DNA of 64,000 bases from Candidula unifasciata. Taxonomy: Eukaryota; Mollusca; Gastropoda; Stylommatophora; Geomitridae. The position numbers and the translations under genes are program-made. Positions 1 to 11,039 of this stretch are shown in pieces. The stretch covers positions 1,495,012 to 1,559,011 of the forward strand of contig CAJHNH020006667.1 of the NCBI GenBank assembly GCA_905116865.2. Reading direction: 5' to 3'. The notes under the pieces were generated by a model. It saw only the letters and a program-made list of their open reading frames with translations. It was not told the origin of the DNA and did no database searches. Numbering within the stretch: position 1 is the first letter of the stretch; each line of letters begins with the position of its first letter.

Positions 1-202
1 GCGGTGTGAAAAATGAGTGTTTGGAAGTGGCGAATGTAAGATGGGCCTGCGTGCCCAATTTGTGACCCTTAGAAAAAAAAGTGTGTTCGTTCGTACCCCC
101 TCCCCCTGTTTTAACCCTCCCCCAGTAAATTTTACACTGGAAGCCGCAGTATGAAGACTCAAGTAAACAGCAGCTGTCTGGCGTATATCATTATTGGCTA
201 CA
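1..202. other. Unassigned sequence
   Basis: I see no gene, tandem repeat or recognisable element here, only short C-rich runs around 100-125. Confidence 0.4.
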
Positions 203-471
203 CCGGTCCCTGTAGGGGTTTCAGGGTCCCATTGAAAGGGGGATGGGGGGGGGGGGGGGGACTGCATCCTTTTAAGTATGTGGTAAAATTCGACTAATTA
301 GGAGTGCATCTGCATGAGAGGCGACGAACAAACAGTCTGTATACAAACAAGCCAGGTCCCTCAAACAAGTTCTGAAGCAATACTAAAATCCAGAAGTGGA
401 CGGACAATCAGAGCTTTCTGTGGGAGTTTAAAATATAGGAAATCGAAGAAGAAGACGAAGAAGAAAAAGAC
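203..471 (+). repeat. GAA-SINE, divergent copy
   Basis: Divergent copy of the GAA-tailed SINE that is best preserved at 571-861. The segments for 'CGACTAATTAGGAG', 'TGCATCTGCATGAGAGG' and 'CAGAAGTGGACGGACAATCAGA' (read in pieces) match in order. The 3' end runs into GAAGAAGAAGACGAAGAAG. A long G run at 243-260 breaks the 5' third. No target duplication was found. Confidence 0.7.
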
Positions 472-570
472 TACACGAGTGTTTAGCGTTGTTATGGCAG
501 CCATGATATTGTGTATATGGTTAAGCTCGATCCATAAAAAATATAAGGTGCTGCTTTTTCATGTATACCT

Positions 571-861
571 TCCCCGTGTGGGTTCCGGGGCCCCATTGTG
601 GGGAAAACAAGAATAGACCCACTGCCTCCCCAAAAGCAGGTCGTAAGAGTCGACTAATTGGGGAGCTTCCTTTGAAGTCGGAGTGCATCTGCCGGAGGGG
701 CAAGGAACCAACAGTCTGTATTCAAGAGAATGAGATCTGTAAAACTGATGCACACGCAACACTCAGGTTCTGGAGCAGGACTGCAGTGCAGTAGTGGACG
801 AGCAACCAGAACCTTCCGCCAGAGTTTACAGCTGGTGAACGCGAAGAAGAAGAAGAAGAAG
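571..861 (+). repeat. GAA-SINE, full length with target duplication
   Basis: Best-preserved copy of a 290-bp SINE-like element. It starts TCCCCGTGTGGGTTCC and ends in (GAA)n. A 10-bp direct repeat, ATGTATACCT, flanks it at 561-570 and 862-871, as expected of target-primed reverse transcription. The same start motif occurs in the copies at 46,153 (+), 38,342 (-) and 26,680 (-), so the 5' end is a real boundary. No clear tRNA-type A and B boxes are visible, so the RNA ancestor is unknown. The only reading frames inside it are short and are not genes. Confidence 0.85.
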
Positions 862-871
862 ATGTATACCT

Positions 872-1273
872 AATACACCGCCTTCTCTATAAATAGCCAG
901 CCGTGACCTAATATAACATGGCGTGACTTGCCTGCAGAGCCGCCATCTAGATTTGCCGCGTCTGACGGAGGGTTAGAGTTTCATGATCAAGCCTAGGTGT
1001 CATAGTTAGCGTGAATGACACCGTGGCATCATAAAATGGATGATCTTTTACACCCTAGACACAATAGGGGAGGAGATAACAGAGAAATATAACGACATCA
1101 AACAAAACGAATAAAACACCTGACAATGTGTTACAAACATGGATATAATTAAATTTGAAGATCGTTTGAAAACTGATTTGTGAGAGCCAAGAAGTATAGA
1201 GAACAGCAGAGTCGGGCATGGGGAGGGGGATAGACAGGGGAAGAAAAGTGAGATACAAGCGGTGAAATGGCGT

Positions 1274-1274
<1 letters not shown>
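872..1274. other. Unassigned sequence
   Basis: No coding region or repeat family recognised between the SINE and the GA microsatellite. Confidence 0.4.

Positions 1275-1345
<71 letters not shown>
1275..1345 (+). repeat. (GA)n microsatellite
   Basis: Uninterrupted GA dinucleotide repeat of about 35 units. The long SLSLSL reading frame on the minus strand across this region is an artefact of this array and the next one. Confidence 0.97.
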
Positions 1346-1348
<3 letters not shown>

Positions 1349-1536
1349 GTAAGCAGAGAAAGCTAAATGCAAAGTAAGGAGACAGGAAGAGTGAGAGAGA
1401 AATGAAAAGACAGGAGACAGAGAGAGACTAAAAAGAAATGAGACAAGAAAAAGTAAAAACATGGAGATTAAAAGTAAAATAAAAAGAGACACATAAATGA
1501 AAATAGATGAAAGAGACAGAAAAAAAAGAGAAATAG

Positions 1537-1650
<114 letters not shown>

Positions 1651-2239
1651 AGAAAGAAAGAGAACATTGTGTAAAGCCTGACAAACTTTAAGATAATGTC
1701 CAGTGGGAACTGTGAACGATTTTACTCACAACAATGTACTCACTCTCTTCATATCCGGGCTCAGGAAAAGGCCTACTGGTGGCTGCTATTATCTTTCAAG
1801 TTACTCAACACCCGGTGACCTGAAGAGAAAACAACGATCTGACTTTAATTCCTATTAACAAAAACAAGTTAGAATAAACAGTACCAACAAAGCTAGACAT
1901 GTGTCGGCGTCCGTGGTTTATGGGTTATAAACGCAGTTGCATAAATCCGAAATAATAAGCTCTTTCTGCTGCAGACAATTTGGTAGTGAAAGCTCAGCGC
2001 TGATTTCGACAAGGGTATGAGCGCCGATCGTTCAGTTAGCAATGACAAGCTAATGAAGATAAACACTGAAAAGCAATACAACAGACAACAGATGCTGAAT
2101 TGGTTTATGACGTTCAGTAATCAGATGTGTAACTAACTTAAATGTTACCTAGAAATGTGCAGTGTAGCATATGAAACCACACAAATACCCGAATAACAGG
2201 CACATATTATGGTGGCCAATAGCAGCCCAAAAAAAAAAG
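1651..2239. other. Unassigned sequence
   Basis: No recognisable gene or element. It ends in a short A run directly before the foldback MITE. Confidence 0.4.
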
Positions 2240-2481
2240 GCCTCAGTCACGTGTTAATTGCGCACTTCCGGCGACCTAATTTGCCGTTTCCGGCGACTAC
2301 CGCCACTGCCGAGCAAAGCTGCAGGAGATGCGGAAGCTCCTACTCGTGAGTCCCAGCCATCTAGTTTAGCCCTGATCCACGCCGTGGGAGCGTCGTGTGG
2401 GATACTCTCGGCGGTGGCAATAGTCGCCGGAAAACGGCAAATTAAGTCGCCGGAAGTGCGCAATTGACACGTGACTGAGGC
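2240..2481. mobile_element. Foldback MITE with inverted repeats of about 72 bp
   Basis: The two ends are near-perfect inverted copies. The left arm begins GCCTCAGTCACGTG and the right arm ends CACGTGACTGAGGC, and complementarity continues inwards through the TTCCGGCGAC and GCCGTTT blocks to CGCCACTGCCGAG, about 72 bp in all with a few mismatches. The spacer is under 100 bp. No transposase and no clear target duplication are visible, so the superfamily is undecided. The frames that read through it on both strands are mirror images of each other and not genes. Confidence 0.85.
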
Positions 2482-2595
2482 TCTGTTAGGGTGTTTTTGC
2501 GGCCGCCATATTTTGTGCCCGTTATTCGGAGGGTAGCCCAAATACCGTGGTTGTGAAATGACACCAATGACAAGTCTCATGTTACTTTCTAATGT

Positions 2596-2740
2596 TACAG
2601 AACATATGTTTAGACGACAAGGCGGTAGTCGAAGAAGAGGAGGGCGAAGAAGAACCTGGAATGACAACATCAAGAAATGGGCAGGACTAAGTTATCATAC
2701 ATTTATTCATCAAGCGGAAGACGAGAAAGTTGTCGGGTTT
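2596..2740 (+). pseudogene. Non-LTR retrotransposon 3' coding remnant
   Basis: The plus-strand frame reads RRGGRRRTWNDNIKKWAGLS. This matches the basic tail (G-R-x-R-x-x-W-x-D-x-I-K-x-W-x-G-L) that ends the ORF2 protein of many animal LINEs in the RTE and Jockey-like groups. Only this C-terminal piece survives, with no reverse transcriptase domain. The clade cannot be fixed from so short a fragment. Confidence 0.55.
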
Positions 2741-2765
2741 TTGTGTGTGGGCTAGTGCTTCCATC

Positions 2766-2995
2766 GTCGGCTCTGTGGCTAAGTCGATGCGAACGCTTCG
2801 TAATGCCGGTATGCCGGGTTCGATCCCAGCTGCGGGCAATGCGCCTTGCGTTGGTTTCGACAGTGGTATCAAGAAAGCCACCGCCCAGAAAGCAATGGTA
2901 AACGACTGAACGTAAATTTGTCTAGAAAAACCACACAACAGCCAGGGGCTGTTGGGGTTGGTTCTGCAACGTCCTGTAAAGGATACGCAACTAAC
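2766..2995 (+). repeat. tRNA-derived SINE (tSINE-1) with 14-bp target duplication
   Basis: The head has RNA polymerase III promoter motifs: an A-box-like TGGCTAAGTCGA and a perfect B box, GGTTCGATCCC. A tRNA-unrelated body follows, with TGCAACGTCCTGTAAAGGAT near the 3' end and a tail CAACTAAC. A direct repeat CTAGTGCTTCCATC flanks it at 2752-2765 and 2996-3009. Four other copies are at 29.3, 31.8, 45.1 and 45.5 kb. Confidence 0.9.
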
Positions 2996-3009
2996 CTAGT
3001 GCTTCCATC

Positions 3010-3984
3010 AATGCACCTTCGCGACCCTAACGAGTGAAGGGTTTTATTATATCACAATAACACACATTTGATTCATAAACACGCGTTGTAGCCTCTCATA
3101 AACTAGTCAACATCAAACCTGCTCACAAGTAGAGGGACACCTGTGTGTGAACGAGTTTACTGATACCCTCGCACGGTCTGCAAACGTGTCGTGTAAACCA
3201 TCTCGCTGATATATATACGGCATTCGTAATATAGCTGAAGCGTGGCGCAGGGGCTTGCAAGACGATTGATTCATACTTGGAAATACGCTCATTCTCTCTT
3301 TCTTTGCCTTCCCTTCTCTCCCAGTCTTTCTTTTTCCTATTCACAAGACATATGGACGGACACACAGGTAGATAAAACACATACATACACACATATATAT
3401 TAAGAGAGGGAAAAATAAGGGGAAAAAGGGTGGGGTGTGATTTAAATATGAAAGACAACGGAAATTATGGAATTCCCGGAATAGTCCAACCATACAACAC
3501 GTGACATCAGAGCGTTTTCTTGTTCTTTTCCTTTTGCGGTTTAAAAAAAAATACATATGTGTTTTACTAATCCTAACCGTAACCTTAAACCCTCACCTAA
3601 CCATGGTGCTGACCCTAACCCTAACCCGTGCTAAATATAGCTACCCTACATATGGCTAACACGTTTGTTTGAGGTGAATTCAAATTGAAGTACCGGGGAG
3701 GGGGGGAGGGACAGACAGTCACACAGAGAAACAACCATGGGCAATGTCCACAGCGACGCTTGGCTGCAATTAATTTCCCACGCTCTCTTTCGTTCTGGAC
3801 CTATAACCCCTGCGGCTGCTGTTAATGTCCTCTCATCTACAACGCTGTTTGCCTCCCGTTCGATTTAGAGTATGTGTATGCGTATTTGAGTGTGTTATGA
3901 AAAGGAACGCTTATTTGCAAATTCGCTGATGGGTGAAAGGATAGGATTGGGCATCTATATCTAGATTGGTGGACTAAATTTGTG
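3010..3984. other. Unassigned sequence with a short telomere-like patch
   Basis: No gene seen. Around 3568-3632 there are scattered CCTAAC words, including CCCTAACCCTAACCC, which resemble the animal telomere repeat TTAGGG. The patch is too short and degenerate to be a telomere. Confidence 0.4.
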
Positions 3985-4395
3985 TCCAGGTAGATGGTTG
4001 AACTATGCGGATAGATGTCAACTAGACAGATAGATGGTTGAACTAGACAGGTAGATGGTTGAACTAGGCAGATAGATGGATAAATTGGACAAATAGATGG
4101 TTGAACTAGAGAGAAAAATGGTTGAACTAGGCAGATGGTTGAACTAGGCAGAAAGATGGGTAAATTAGACAGACACATGGTTGAACTAGGCAGATATATG
4201 GTTGAACTAAACACATACGCAGATAGATGTCTGAAGTAGATAGACATATAGCTGAACTCGTCACACAGATGGCTCAAACAGACAGATATATGGCCGAAGT
4301 ATACAGAACTACGCAGATAGATGACTGAACGACACAGACATATAGCTGAATTCGACAGATAGATAGCTGAACTATACAGATAGATGAGTTACGAC
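3985..4395. repeat. Degenerate minisatellite, unit about 21-22 bp
   Basis: Repeated AGATAGATGGTTGAACTAG-type units with substitutions and small indels, roughly 18 copies. Frames on the minus strand follow the repeat and are not genes. Confidence 0.85.
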
Positions 4396-4655
4396 AATGA
4401 TCGCCACTTACCTGACTCTAGCCTTCTACTCTACACCCTACATGACACCGCTATGCTCGACTGCCAGTTTCCGTGTGAAGAAGTATGTACAGGATATTTC
4501 CGTTCCGTGGCCTCACATGTTTCCCTTCACCAAGCGGACAACAATGCACATTTTTCAGCAGTGTCATGGGTCACGGTGTCAGTGGAAGGTACCTGTGGTG
4601 TAAGGAAACGGCTGGTGGAATGAATGTTTCCATTACAGCGTAAGATCCATGTAGT

Positions 4656-4909
4656 CAGGGCTGCCAATGATCTGTTTTTACCCCCAGATCTGGGTTTTTA
4701 TTTGACGCACTGGCTTCAAATTTTGAAATCTGGATTTTAAAAATATCTCCTTATATAAAAGTGGGTAAATGTTTTGTTTCGTAATTATAAAATTTGTACT
4801 TTTTAACAATCTAGATTTTGTGTGTGTGTGTGTGTTCTTTGCCTATGTATTGCTTAGGTTTTTGTTCAGCTTAGCTGGGTTTTTCAAAGAAATCCTATTG
4901 GCAGCCTTG
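4656..4909. mobile_element. hAT-type MITE with perfect 8-bp target duplication
   Basis: Left end CAGGGCTGCCAATGAT and right end ATTGGCAGCCTTG are inverted, with few mismatches. The element is flanked by CATGTAGT on both sides (4648-4655 and 4910-4917). An 8-bp duplication with ends starting CAG or CAA fits the hAT superfamily. It is 254 bp long, AT-rich inside and has no transposase, so it is non-autonomous. Confidence 0.88.
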
Positions 4910-4917
4910 CATGTAGT

Positions 4918-5680
4918 GGGGCACATAAATGTTCAGATTCTAGTGTAGAAGCACGACAAGTGAGGCGTACTTTAACTCTGTCAGCTCTACCACAGTTCAG
5001 AATTGTAACTAGCAGAGTGACAACACAAAAGGTTGTACTTCCTTATGTCTATCTCGGGTGTTCTGTGTTAAGTACCTGTAGGTTGTAGTTCCTTACATCT
5101 GTCTTGGGTGGTCCGTGTTAAAAAACTTAAACTGGTAAGGTTATGTCATAAACTACGCAATTAAGGAAGTACAGCTTAACACACATAAAATACATTTTCC
5201 TCCTCCTTTCTTCATACCGTTTCCTCCCCTGCGGGTTGATATTTAAATATCTGGCAACCTTGAGATTATAACATTTCAGTCTGGATGGCAAACCAAGAGG
5301 GTAAATTCTAGATTTCAGACTCAGCCTCTAAATAACAAACAAACAAAACCGAACTTAAAAAAAGTTTTTAAAAAGTAAATTATAATTTTTCGTCGTATGA
5401 CTCTGGTAATTATGTTTGACCACATCCTTGTGTTTAGGGTTATGTAAATCATTTCTGAAACAAATGTTTTTCTACGCCATGTTGTCAAATTGTCCAGAAT
5501 CGTTTCGCTTGGTCTTCATCTGCCTCTCCTTTCCTTCCAGCTGTTCTGTCGTCAAAAAGTGGTACAGCCTTCCGTTCCTACGAAGTGACACGAGATATCT
5601 CCTAAGCGAATAATCAGGTATGTATATTAATTACTTTCTTTAGAGGCATCTGACTTACATGTCTTAATTATTTATGACGT
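4918..5680. other. Unassigned sequence
   Basis: No gene or named repeat recognised. It contains a repeated phrase about 'GGTTGTA(C/G)TTCCTTA' near 5030-5100, suggesting a small local duplication. Confidence 0.35.
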
Positions 5681-5855
5681 TTTCTTCTTCTTCTTCTTCT
5701 TCTTCTTCTTCTTCTTCTTCTTCTTCTTCTTCTTCTTCTTCTTCTTCTTCTTCTTCTTCTCTTCTGCTGCTTCTTCTCTTCTTCTTCTTCGTCGTCGTGC
5801 TCTTCTTCGTCTTCTTCTTCTTCTTCTTCTTCTTCTTCTTCTTCTTCTTCTTCTT
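5681..5855. repeat. (TTC)n/(GAA)n microsatellite
   Basis: About 175 bp of TTC with a GTCGTCGTGC interruption near 5790. No GAA-SINE body was found next to it. Confidence 0.95.
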
Positions 5856-7864
5856 TTGAAATAGAGTCAAGTTAAAAACTGCCTGGGAAATTAACAGTTA
5901 AAGCCAGAGGTAAAATCACACACTTGACAAATAAATACATTATAGAGTTCGCGTCTTGAGGCGAGATTTCTCCTGTGTGGTCTATAGGAAGAGAGTGGGG
6001 CACTTACAGTGAGATATCCATGCGCAGTAAAAGTAATTGACAAATAAAAGGATTGGCTTTGCTGATTCCGGCGCGACAACAAATCATTTCTAGTGAGGTA
6101 GGAAAATACAGTTATAGAAGCAGGGTTTTGTACCGGGACTACCTCGCGCTAAGTGATCTTGTCTGATGACTAACCGACCTCATCCAGTGTGTACCGCAAG
6201 AACTAGTTGTCTACCCCAGGGATCTGTCCCGGTGAGAGAACCAAAAATACTTTAGCCACAAATGGAAGCAGCGGCAGCGCAGTGGTCTGATTTCTGAATG
6301 TCTGCCTGAAGGTCTTGACTTCGTATCTGCATTGATATGGATGGATTTGTGTACCTGGCCTAGGTGAGTCAGCTAAGCCTCAAACTGGCATGACTATAAG
6401 TCGTGAGAAGTAAAAGTAGGCAGCCTTACCTAGACTACATGAACCCCCGAAAGCAGATTGGGCTAAAAATATAACCATGCGGGTCCAGCACAGTGGCTAG
6501 CTGTGATCAGTTCGCGTGTGTAAGCGTTAGCATGTATCGATTACACAAAGATGGTATCACATAATATTTTTCCTCTTCGCTGTATGCGTGTGCAACAAGT
6601 ATTGTACTACTGGTAACTGGTTGCTTTCACACCATTCCGTTTAGGCATTAGAGGCGTAAGCATTCAGCGAGCGTCTTTTTTTTTTTTCGTGAGGCTATGT
6701 TCCTTACGTAAACCGGGTGGCGTATGTGTGATTAAAAAAAAAAAAAAAGTAATAGATAGTAAAAATAATTCATTCTTTGGAAAGTGTAACCGGCGATAAC
6801 AGCCATTAGATGCACGCCTGGCCCTGTTGTGACATGATGTGCTTCAGGGACTCAGCTGACAACGAGCCCAACGCATCATTAGTGTATCACAAGTGTTGGT
6901 CTCTCGGCGCGCCGACACGCAACGCTCTGTCATAGAAGGGTATCCGGTGAACAACGGCTAACATCAACATCATTAACTTCAGTTAGACGTGTCCAACAGT
7001 CGTGAACTGCCTACAGACGCGCCCAAAAGAATCGTCACCTTGGTAAATTTGAATTAGAAGGATCCTTTCAACCGACCCGTCTCGACAAATACTCTCCACT
7101 CACTCGCTTTACACTCGTCGTCCAAATCAGGCGGTTTCTTCAATAGCTTTCTTCCACTTCTATTCTAAGATGACAGCCAGCTCGTCGATTCTCGTGTAAC
7201 CACCATTACTGTGGCATAACGACGGGGGACCCACCTCCCACACGAACGTCTGTTTATCTGGGGTTTTCTTTCCCAGCTTGTTACTGAAACCGTCTTTCTC
7301 GATCTCCAATGTTTGACTTGCAGTTGAGGTCTGGAAATCTCACATCCTTAGACACGTAATCGTCTTTCAAAGTGGAGCATATTGTCTTGCGGCGATGAGA
7401 TTCGTGGTGACCCAAATATGTACTGTACTGGTTGACACTTGTAAGACAGGATGAACATTGTTATTCCATATTACAATCATCATCGTCTTTATTATCGCCG
7501 TCTTCATCACGTAACACAGGGCGATTCAAATGGCGGCCCCGGAGGCCTAGAAAATGGCCCGAGGATCATTGCCCCTTGCACTGTATCAGTGATCCTACTA
7601 TGTTGGGGCTTGGGCCTCTAGCCCGTGACGATTACCATTTTCACAATGTTGGCCCCTGAGTAAACTTAGTTGAAAAGCCCTGCTGTAGCAGGTCTTTACA
7701 AAGAACACCCATCTCATGACGACATGCCAGAAATTCACTCAAATTCTGTCTGTAAAAAGGGGTTGAGGTCCAAATCCCTTCCACAGTGCTGCTCGTATCC
7801 CCCTGCGGCGAAAATCAAAGTCTTGTACCCCGAGGAATGTCAAAGCGTTTATGAACCTCTAAAC
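5856..7864. other. Unassigned sequence, possible SINE debris
   Basis: No coding region recognised. The 6262-6440 interval (GCGCAGTGGTCTGA, then CTGAAGGTCTTGACTTCG) and the 6485-6560 interval look like decayed tRNA-derived SINE heads, but I cannot assign them to a family here. Confidence 0.3.
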
Positions 7865-8048
7865 CAGTGGTTCTCAATCTTCATAATACCATGTTCCTTT
7901 GATACAGTTCCTCATTTTGTGGCGACCCCCAACCATACATTTATTTTTGTTGCTACTTCATATGTGTTTTCCGATGGTCTTAAGCGACCCCTGTGACAGG
8001 GTTGTTTGGAACCCGAAAGAGTCGCAACCCACAGGTTGAAAACCGCTG
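7865..8048 (-). mobile_element. SPIN-like hAT MITE
   Basis: The ends are CAGTGGTTCTCAA and its near-inverse TTGAAAACCGCTG, the hAT Charlie/SPIN type. The body contains phrases I recall from the SPIN ('space invader') MITE: TACAGTTCCTCATTTTGTGG, GACCCCCAACCAT, TTTTTGTTGCTACTTCATA, GTTTTCCGATGGTCTTAAGC and GACCCCTGTGACAGGG. It is 184 bp long, apparently internally deleted, and flanked by CTCTAAAC (7857-7864) and ATCTAAAC (8049-8056), which match at 7 of 8 positions. The family name rests on memory of the consensus, not on an alignment. Strand is by my recollection of the consensus orientation. Confidence 0.8.
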
Positions 8049-8210
8049 ATCTAAACTATTGAGTCCATATTCAACAAAAAAGTTGTCTTAATACGCCCTC
8101 TAATAACAAACTGGTTATGCTGAACCTCACAAAAGCATACAAGTATTTCTCTATAGACAAGCCAGCCTGTGCCGAACGTCAGAAAACTGTGAATGTATAT
8201 AACACAATAT

Positions 8211-8265
8211 ATTTCTTCTTCTTCTTCTTCGTCCTCGTCTTCTTCGTCCTCGTCTTCTTCGTTCA
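8211..8265. repeat. Short TTC/GTC repeat, possible GAA-SINE tail remnant
   Basis: TTC and TCGTCCTCG units, followed by TTCGTTCACGGATTTTAAA. That string resembles the minus-strand start of a GAA-SINE body (TTCGCGTTCACCAGCTGTA). The match is too short to be secure. Confidence 0.4.
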
Positions 8266-8957
8266 CGGATTTTAAAAAAGGGGGTTGCTGGCACGTGGAT
8301 TTTGAGTTTACAGCTAGCATGGGATAGCTACGCCTTTCGGCTCAAAATAAAAGATTTCCCAAATTAATCGTCTTTTACGACATAGTTATTAAACAGCAGT
8401 GAGTGTGTTTATTCTCTCTCTCCCTCCCTACCTCCCTCTCTTTCTCTCTCTCTTTCTCTCCCCCCCCCCCCTCCCGCACGAAGCGCTGGGAGCAGTGGTC
8501 AAAAGACACCAAACACTTTTTTTCTAACAATACACTTAAAACAATGGGAAGCGTTAACGACAAGAAGATATAGACATAAGCACAACAGGATGAGGCAGTG
8601 CATGTTCGCAACACAAAAGTCGGTATTTGATAATTATTGTTACGTAAAATACGAATGACCGTTAGACACGCAATAACAACATGTAAATATGCAAGCAGAA
8701 ATAGCAGGATTTTAAAACATACTCTAAAGTGCATCGAGTATTAAAAGCGCAACACTTCACATCACCAGATGGAAGACGGGAAGCAAATCATAAATATCAT
8801 AACTGATTGAAAATATGAACAAAACAAAATACAATAAACTAATCACTATCTAAGGTTAGCGTGCGCAGACCAGTTATAACCCACAGCGTTTGAAGCAGAT
8901 AACATCTATAAAGAAAACAAATATGTCATCCAAAAAACATTCAGTGAGAAAAATGTA
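8266..8957. other. Unassigned sequence
   Basis: Contains a CT-rich stretch at about 8413-8475. No gene recognised. Confidence 0.35.
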
Positions 8958-8965
8958 CACTAAAC

Positions 8966-9496
8966 CAGCGGCACTCAAACTTTTCCCACCGCGGCACCCT
9001 TGTCGGGCAACAACAAAAACAAAACAAAAATTCGCCGCACACCTACCCTCAAAGTGGTTTAAATATTTTGGAAAAAAAAGAAAGGAAAAAAAAAACGACA
9101 ATGCACATTTAATATTCACTTGTCTTTAATGCGATGAATGATACTGTTTTGGGTTAGTTTTTCATTATTTCCCTTTGTGTAAATGGGAAGATTAGTCAAC
9201 TTCACCCTCAAATCACTTGACCCACAAAGTTTGTTCCTGTATTTTTTCCCTATGTAATCGTACGCTGAGAATGCATTGCAGCCTTGTCAATAGTAATGTC
9301 TTCTGAATACACCTGCAAGCAGAACTCTTCTTGGCTTCCTTTACGGTATTTCTGTTTTAAACTGCTGTCCGCCTTGATCTCAAGCGGATTTGGAAAAATT
9401 GTCAATTACTGCTGCGGCACCCCTTGCATTTTTCATTGTTTCACTGTGCATGACAGTGTTGTCATGAGCACACAGCACCCAGTTTGAGAACCATTG
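8966..9496. mobile_element. hAT-type non-autonomous element, family 1, perfect 8-bp target duplication
   Basis: Left end CAGCGGCACTCAAACTTTT and right end AGTTTGAGAACCATTG are imperfect inverted repeats. CACTAAAC flanks both sides (8958-8965 and 9497-9504). The GCGGCACCC motif repeats just inside both ends. The element at 32,200-32,656 is a second copy, alignable across TACACCTGCA, CTTGGTTTCC/CTTGGCTTCC and TATTTCTGTTTTAAACT. It is 531 bp long with no visible transposase. Confidence 0.9.
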
Positions 9497-9504
9497 CACT
9501 AAAC

Positions 9505-10459
9505 ACGCACCTACTCTTACCAGTGTCCCACTGTAGCATAGATATTTTAGCACTGGCCTAAGCAAACAGTCGTTTGAACATGGTGTCCAATATTCATTCG
9601 TCCTTATACACACATTAAAATGGTGTTTCCTCATCAGTACGGATCGAGCTCTGCTCATCATTGTAAAATGGATACTAGAGATCTGAGAACACAAACGCTG
9701 TCGCTGTTATAGTCAATAGTATTACCACATGGGTACAATTTCTTCACGGAAAGTGTGGACCTGGCCCCATGTTTCTAATATGCAGTTTTATTCCTACTCG
9801 AAAATGCCAGCAGCCGACATAGATACACATCATCACCATAATCACAACTGGGCTTTTCCTGTCTAAAATGGAGGATAGGCATAGCAGAATGTTTAGCTTC
9901 GGTGTTATTTTTGCTCCTGTCAACACTTTGCTAATGCAGTTTCCTCCTAAGGATGGAAGTCTACGGTCTCTCCATCTAAGCTGAGTTAAATGCGCGGAGC
10001 AGCACTGAGAGCTGTATTTTTCTTGTAGAATGCCATTCATTTGTGCATCGGTTGTGTCGCGGTGTTCACGATGGCGGGTAGCCGGTTTGCGTGTGGGCTC
10101 GCGAAACACCATATGCAATAATTGTACGTGTGTGTGGCCAACTAACTGTGACTGACTACTTCTCTCAACGACAAACTGCATCTCTAGTGGCGACTGTCGG
10201 CTATAGCAATCGGCTTATGCATTTACTGTTTTTTTTTAAATAGGAGACTAGGGGTTATTTCATTTGACTTTCATTGGCACAGGAACGGATTAAGTATCCG
10301 GTGACCCGATAGCAGTAAAGTTGAAATCTTGACTACAATCATCAACATCCTGTTATGCCTTTAGATGTCACATAAGGCGCACAGTCTATTCCTTCATTAC
10401 GTTATATTGTCTAGTATGCTTTCGATATCATGGAAGGAATTCTGTCTAGCACATTAAGC
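9505..10459. other. Unassigned sequence
   Basis: A 145-codon open frame on the minus strand (9744-10181) has no recognisable motif, and nothing else supports it as a gene. Confidence 0.35.
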
Positions 10460-10860
10460 CACTATCATCAGCGTTCGTTTTAGAGATTTTTTGTGTATGG
10501 ATGTCCAAGTTTCCATAATCCAGTTGTTTCCCATTTCAGTGCCTTTCTGGTGATTTCCTGCTTCCTTATTCTCAGGAGGAGCCAAGTATAGCGACATCTT
10601 CTTTGTTATATCACTTGATACCAGGTGTTGTCCAGACATGTTCTTTATTTCTTTACCTTACTTGCATTCATCCCACATAAAGTTCTCTAACTACGTCGTG
10701 ATTTCCGCTTAATATATCCAGTTTGTATCTCTTGTTTTCCTTTGCTGACTAGGTTGACTTTATTTGTGCCATAGTTCTAACTTTCCAAAAACCTATTCGT
10801 GATTTTTTTTTTTCTCTGTCTGGCTACTGACTTCTGCAGTGCGGCTTCCATTTGCAACAT
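10460..10860 (-). pseudogene. Possible LINE 3' coding remnant
   Basis: One minus-strand frame gives IRKQEITRKALKWETTG, which resembles the I-R-K-x-x-x-x-I-T-R-K-A-L-x-W-N-P-Q-G segment near the C-terminus of several animal LINE ORF2 proteins. Stops and frameshifts surround it. This is recognition of a short motif only. Confidence 0.35.
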
Positions 10861-11039
10861 TATACACGCCCTTTGTACACCAGACTTTGTTAGTTTGCCA
10901 GAATGTCTTCCTTTCCTGTCAGTTTTTGAAGCGAGGTTTTTTTTTTTTACATTGTGTGGGAGTTGGCTCCCCACACAAGTCTCCTCCTTGGTCGTCCGGT
11001 CTTGGGATCGGTAATGGCCGAGATATACGTATGAATTCA

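Noticed and set aside
2766..2840. tRNA gene
   Set aside because: A and B boxes are present but no complete cloverleaf can be drawn. The unit continues into a SINE body and has dispersed copies with target duplications.
3568..3632. Telomere or chromosome end
   Set aside because: Only two perfect units, embedded in ordinary sequence on both sides.
9744..10181. 145-codon minus-strand frame
   Set aside because: No recognisable motif, repeat or splice support. The length is compatible with chance.
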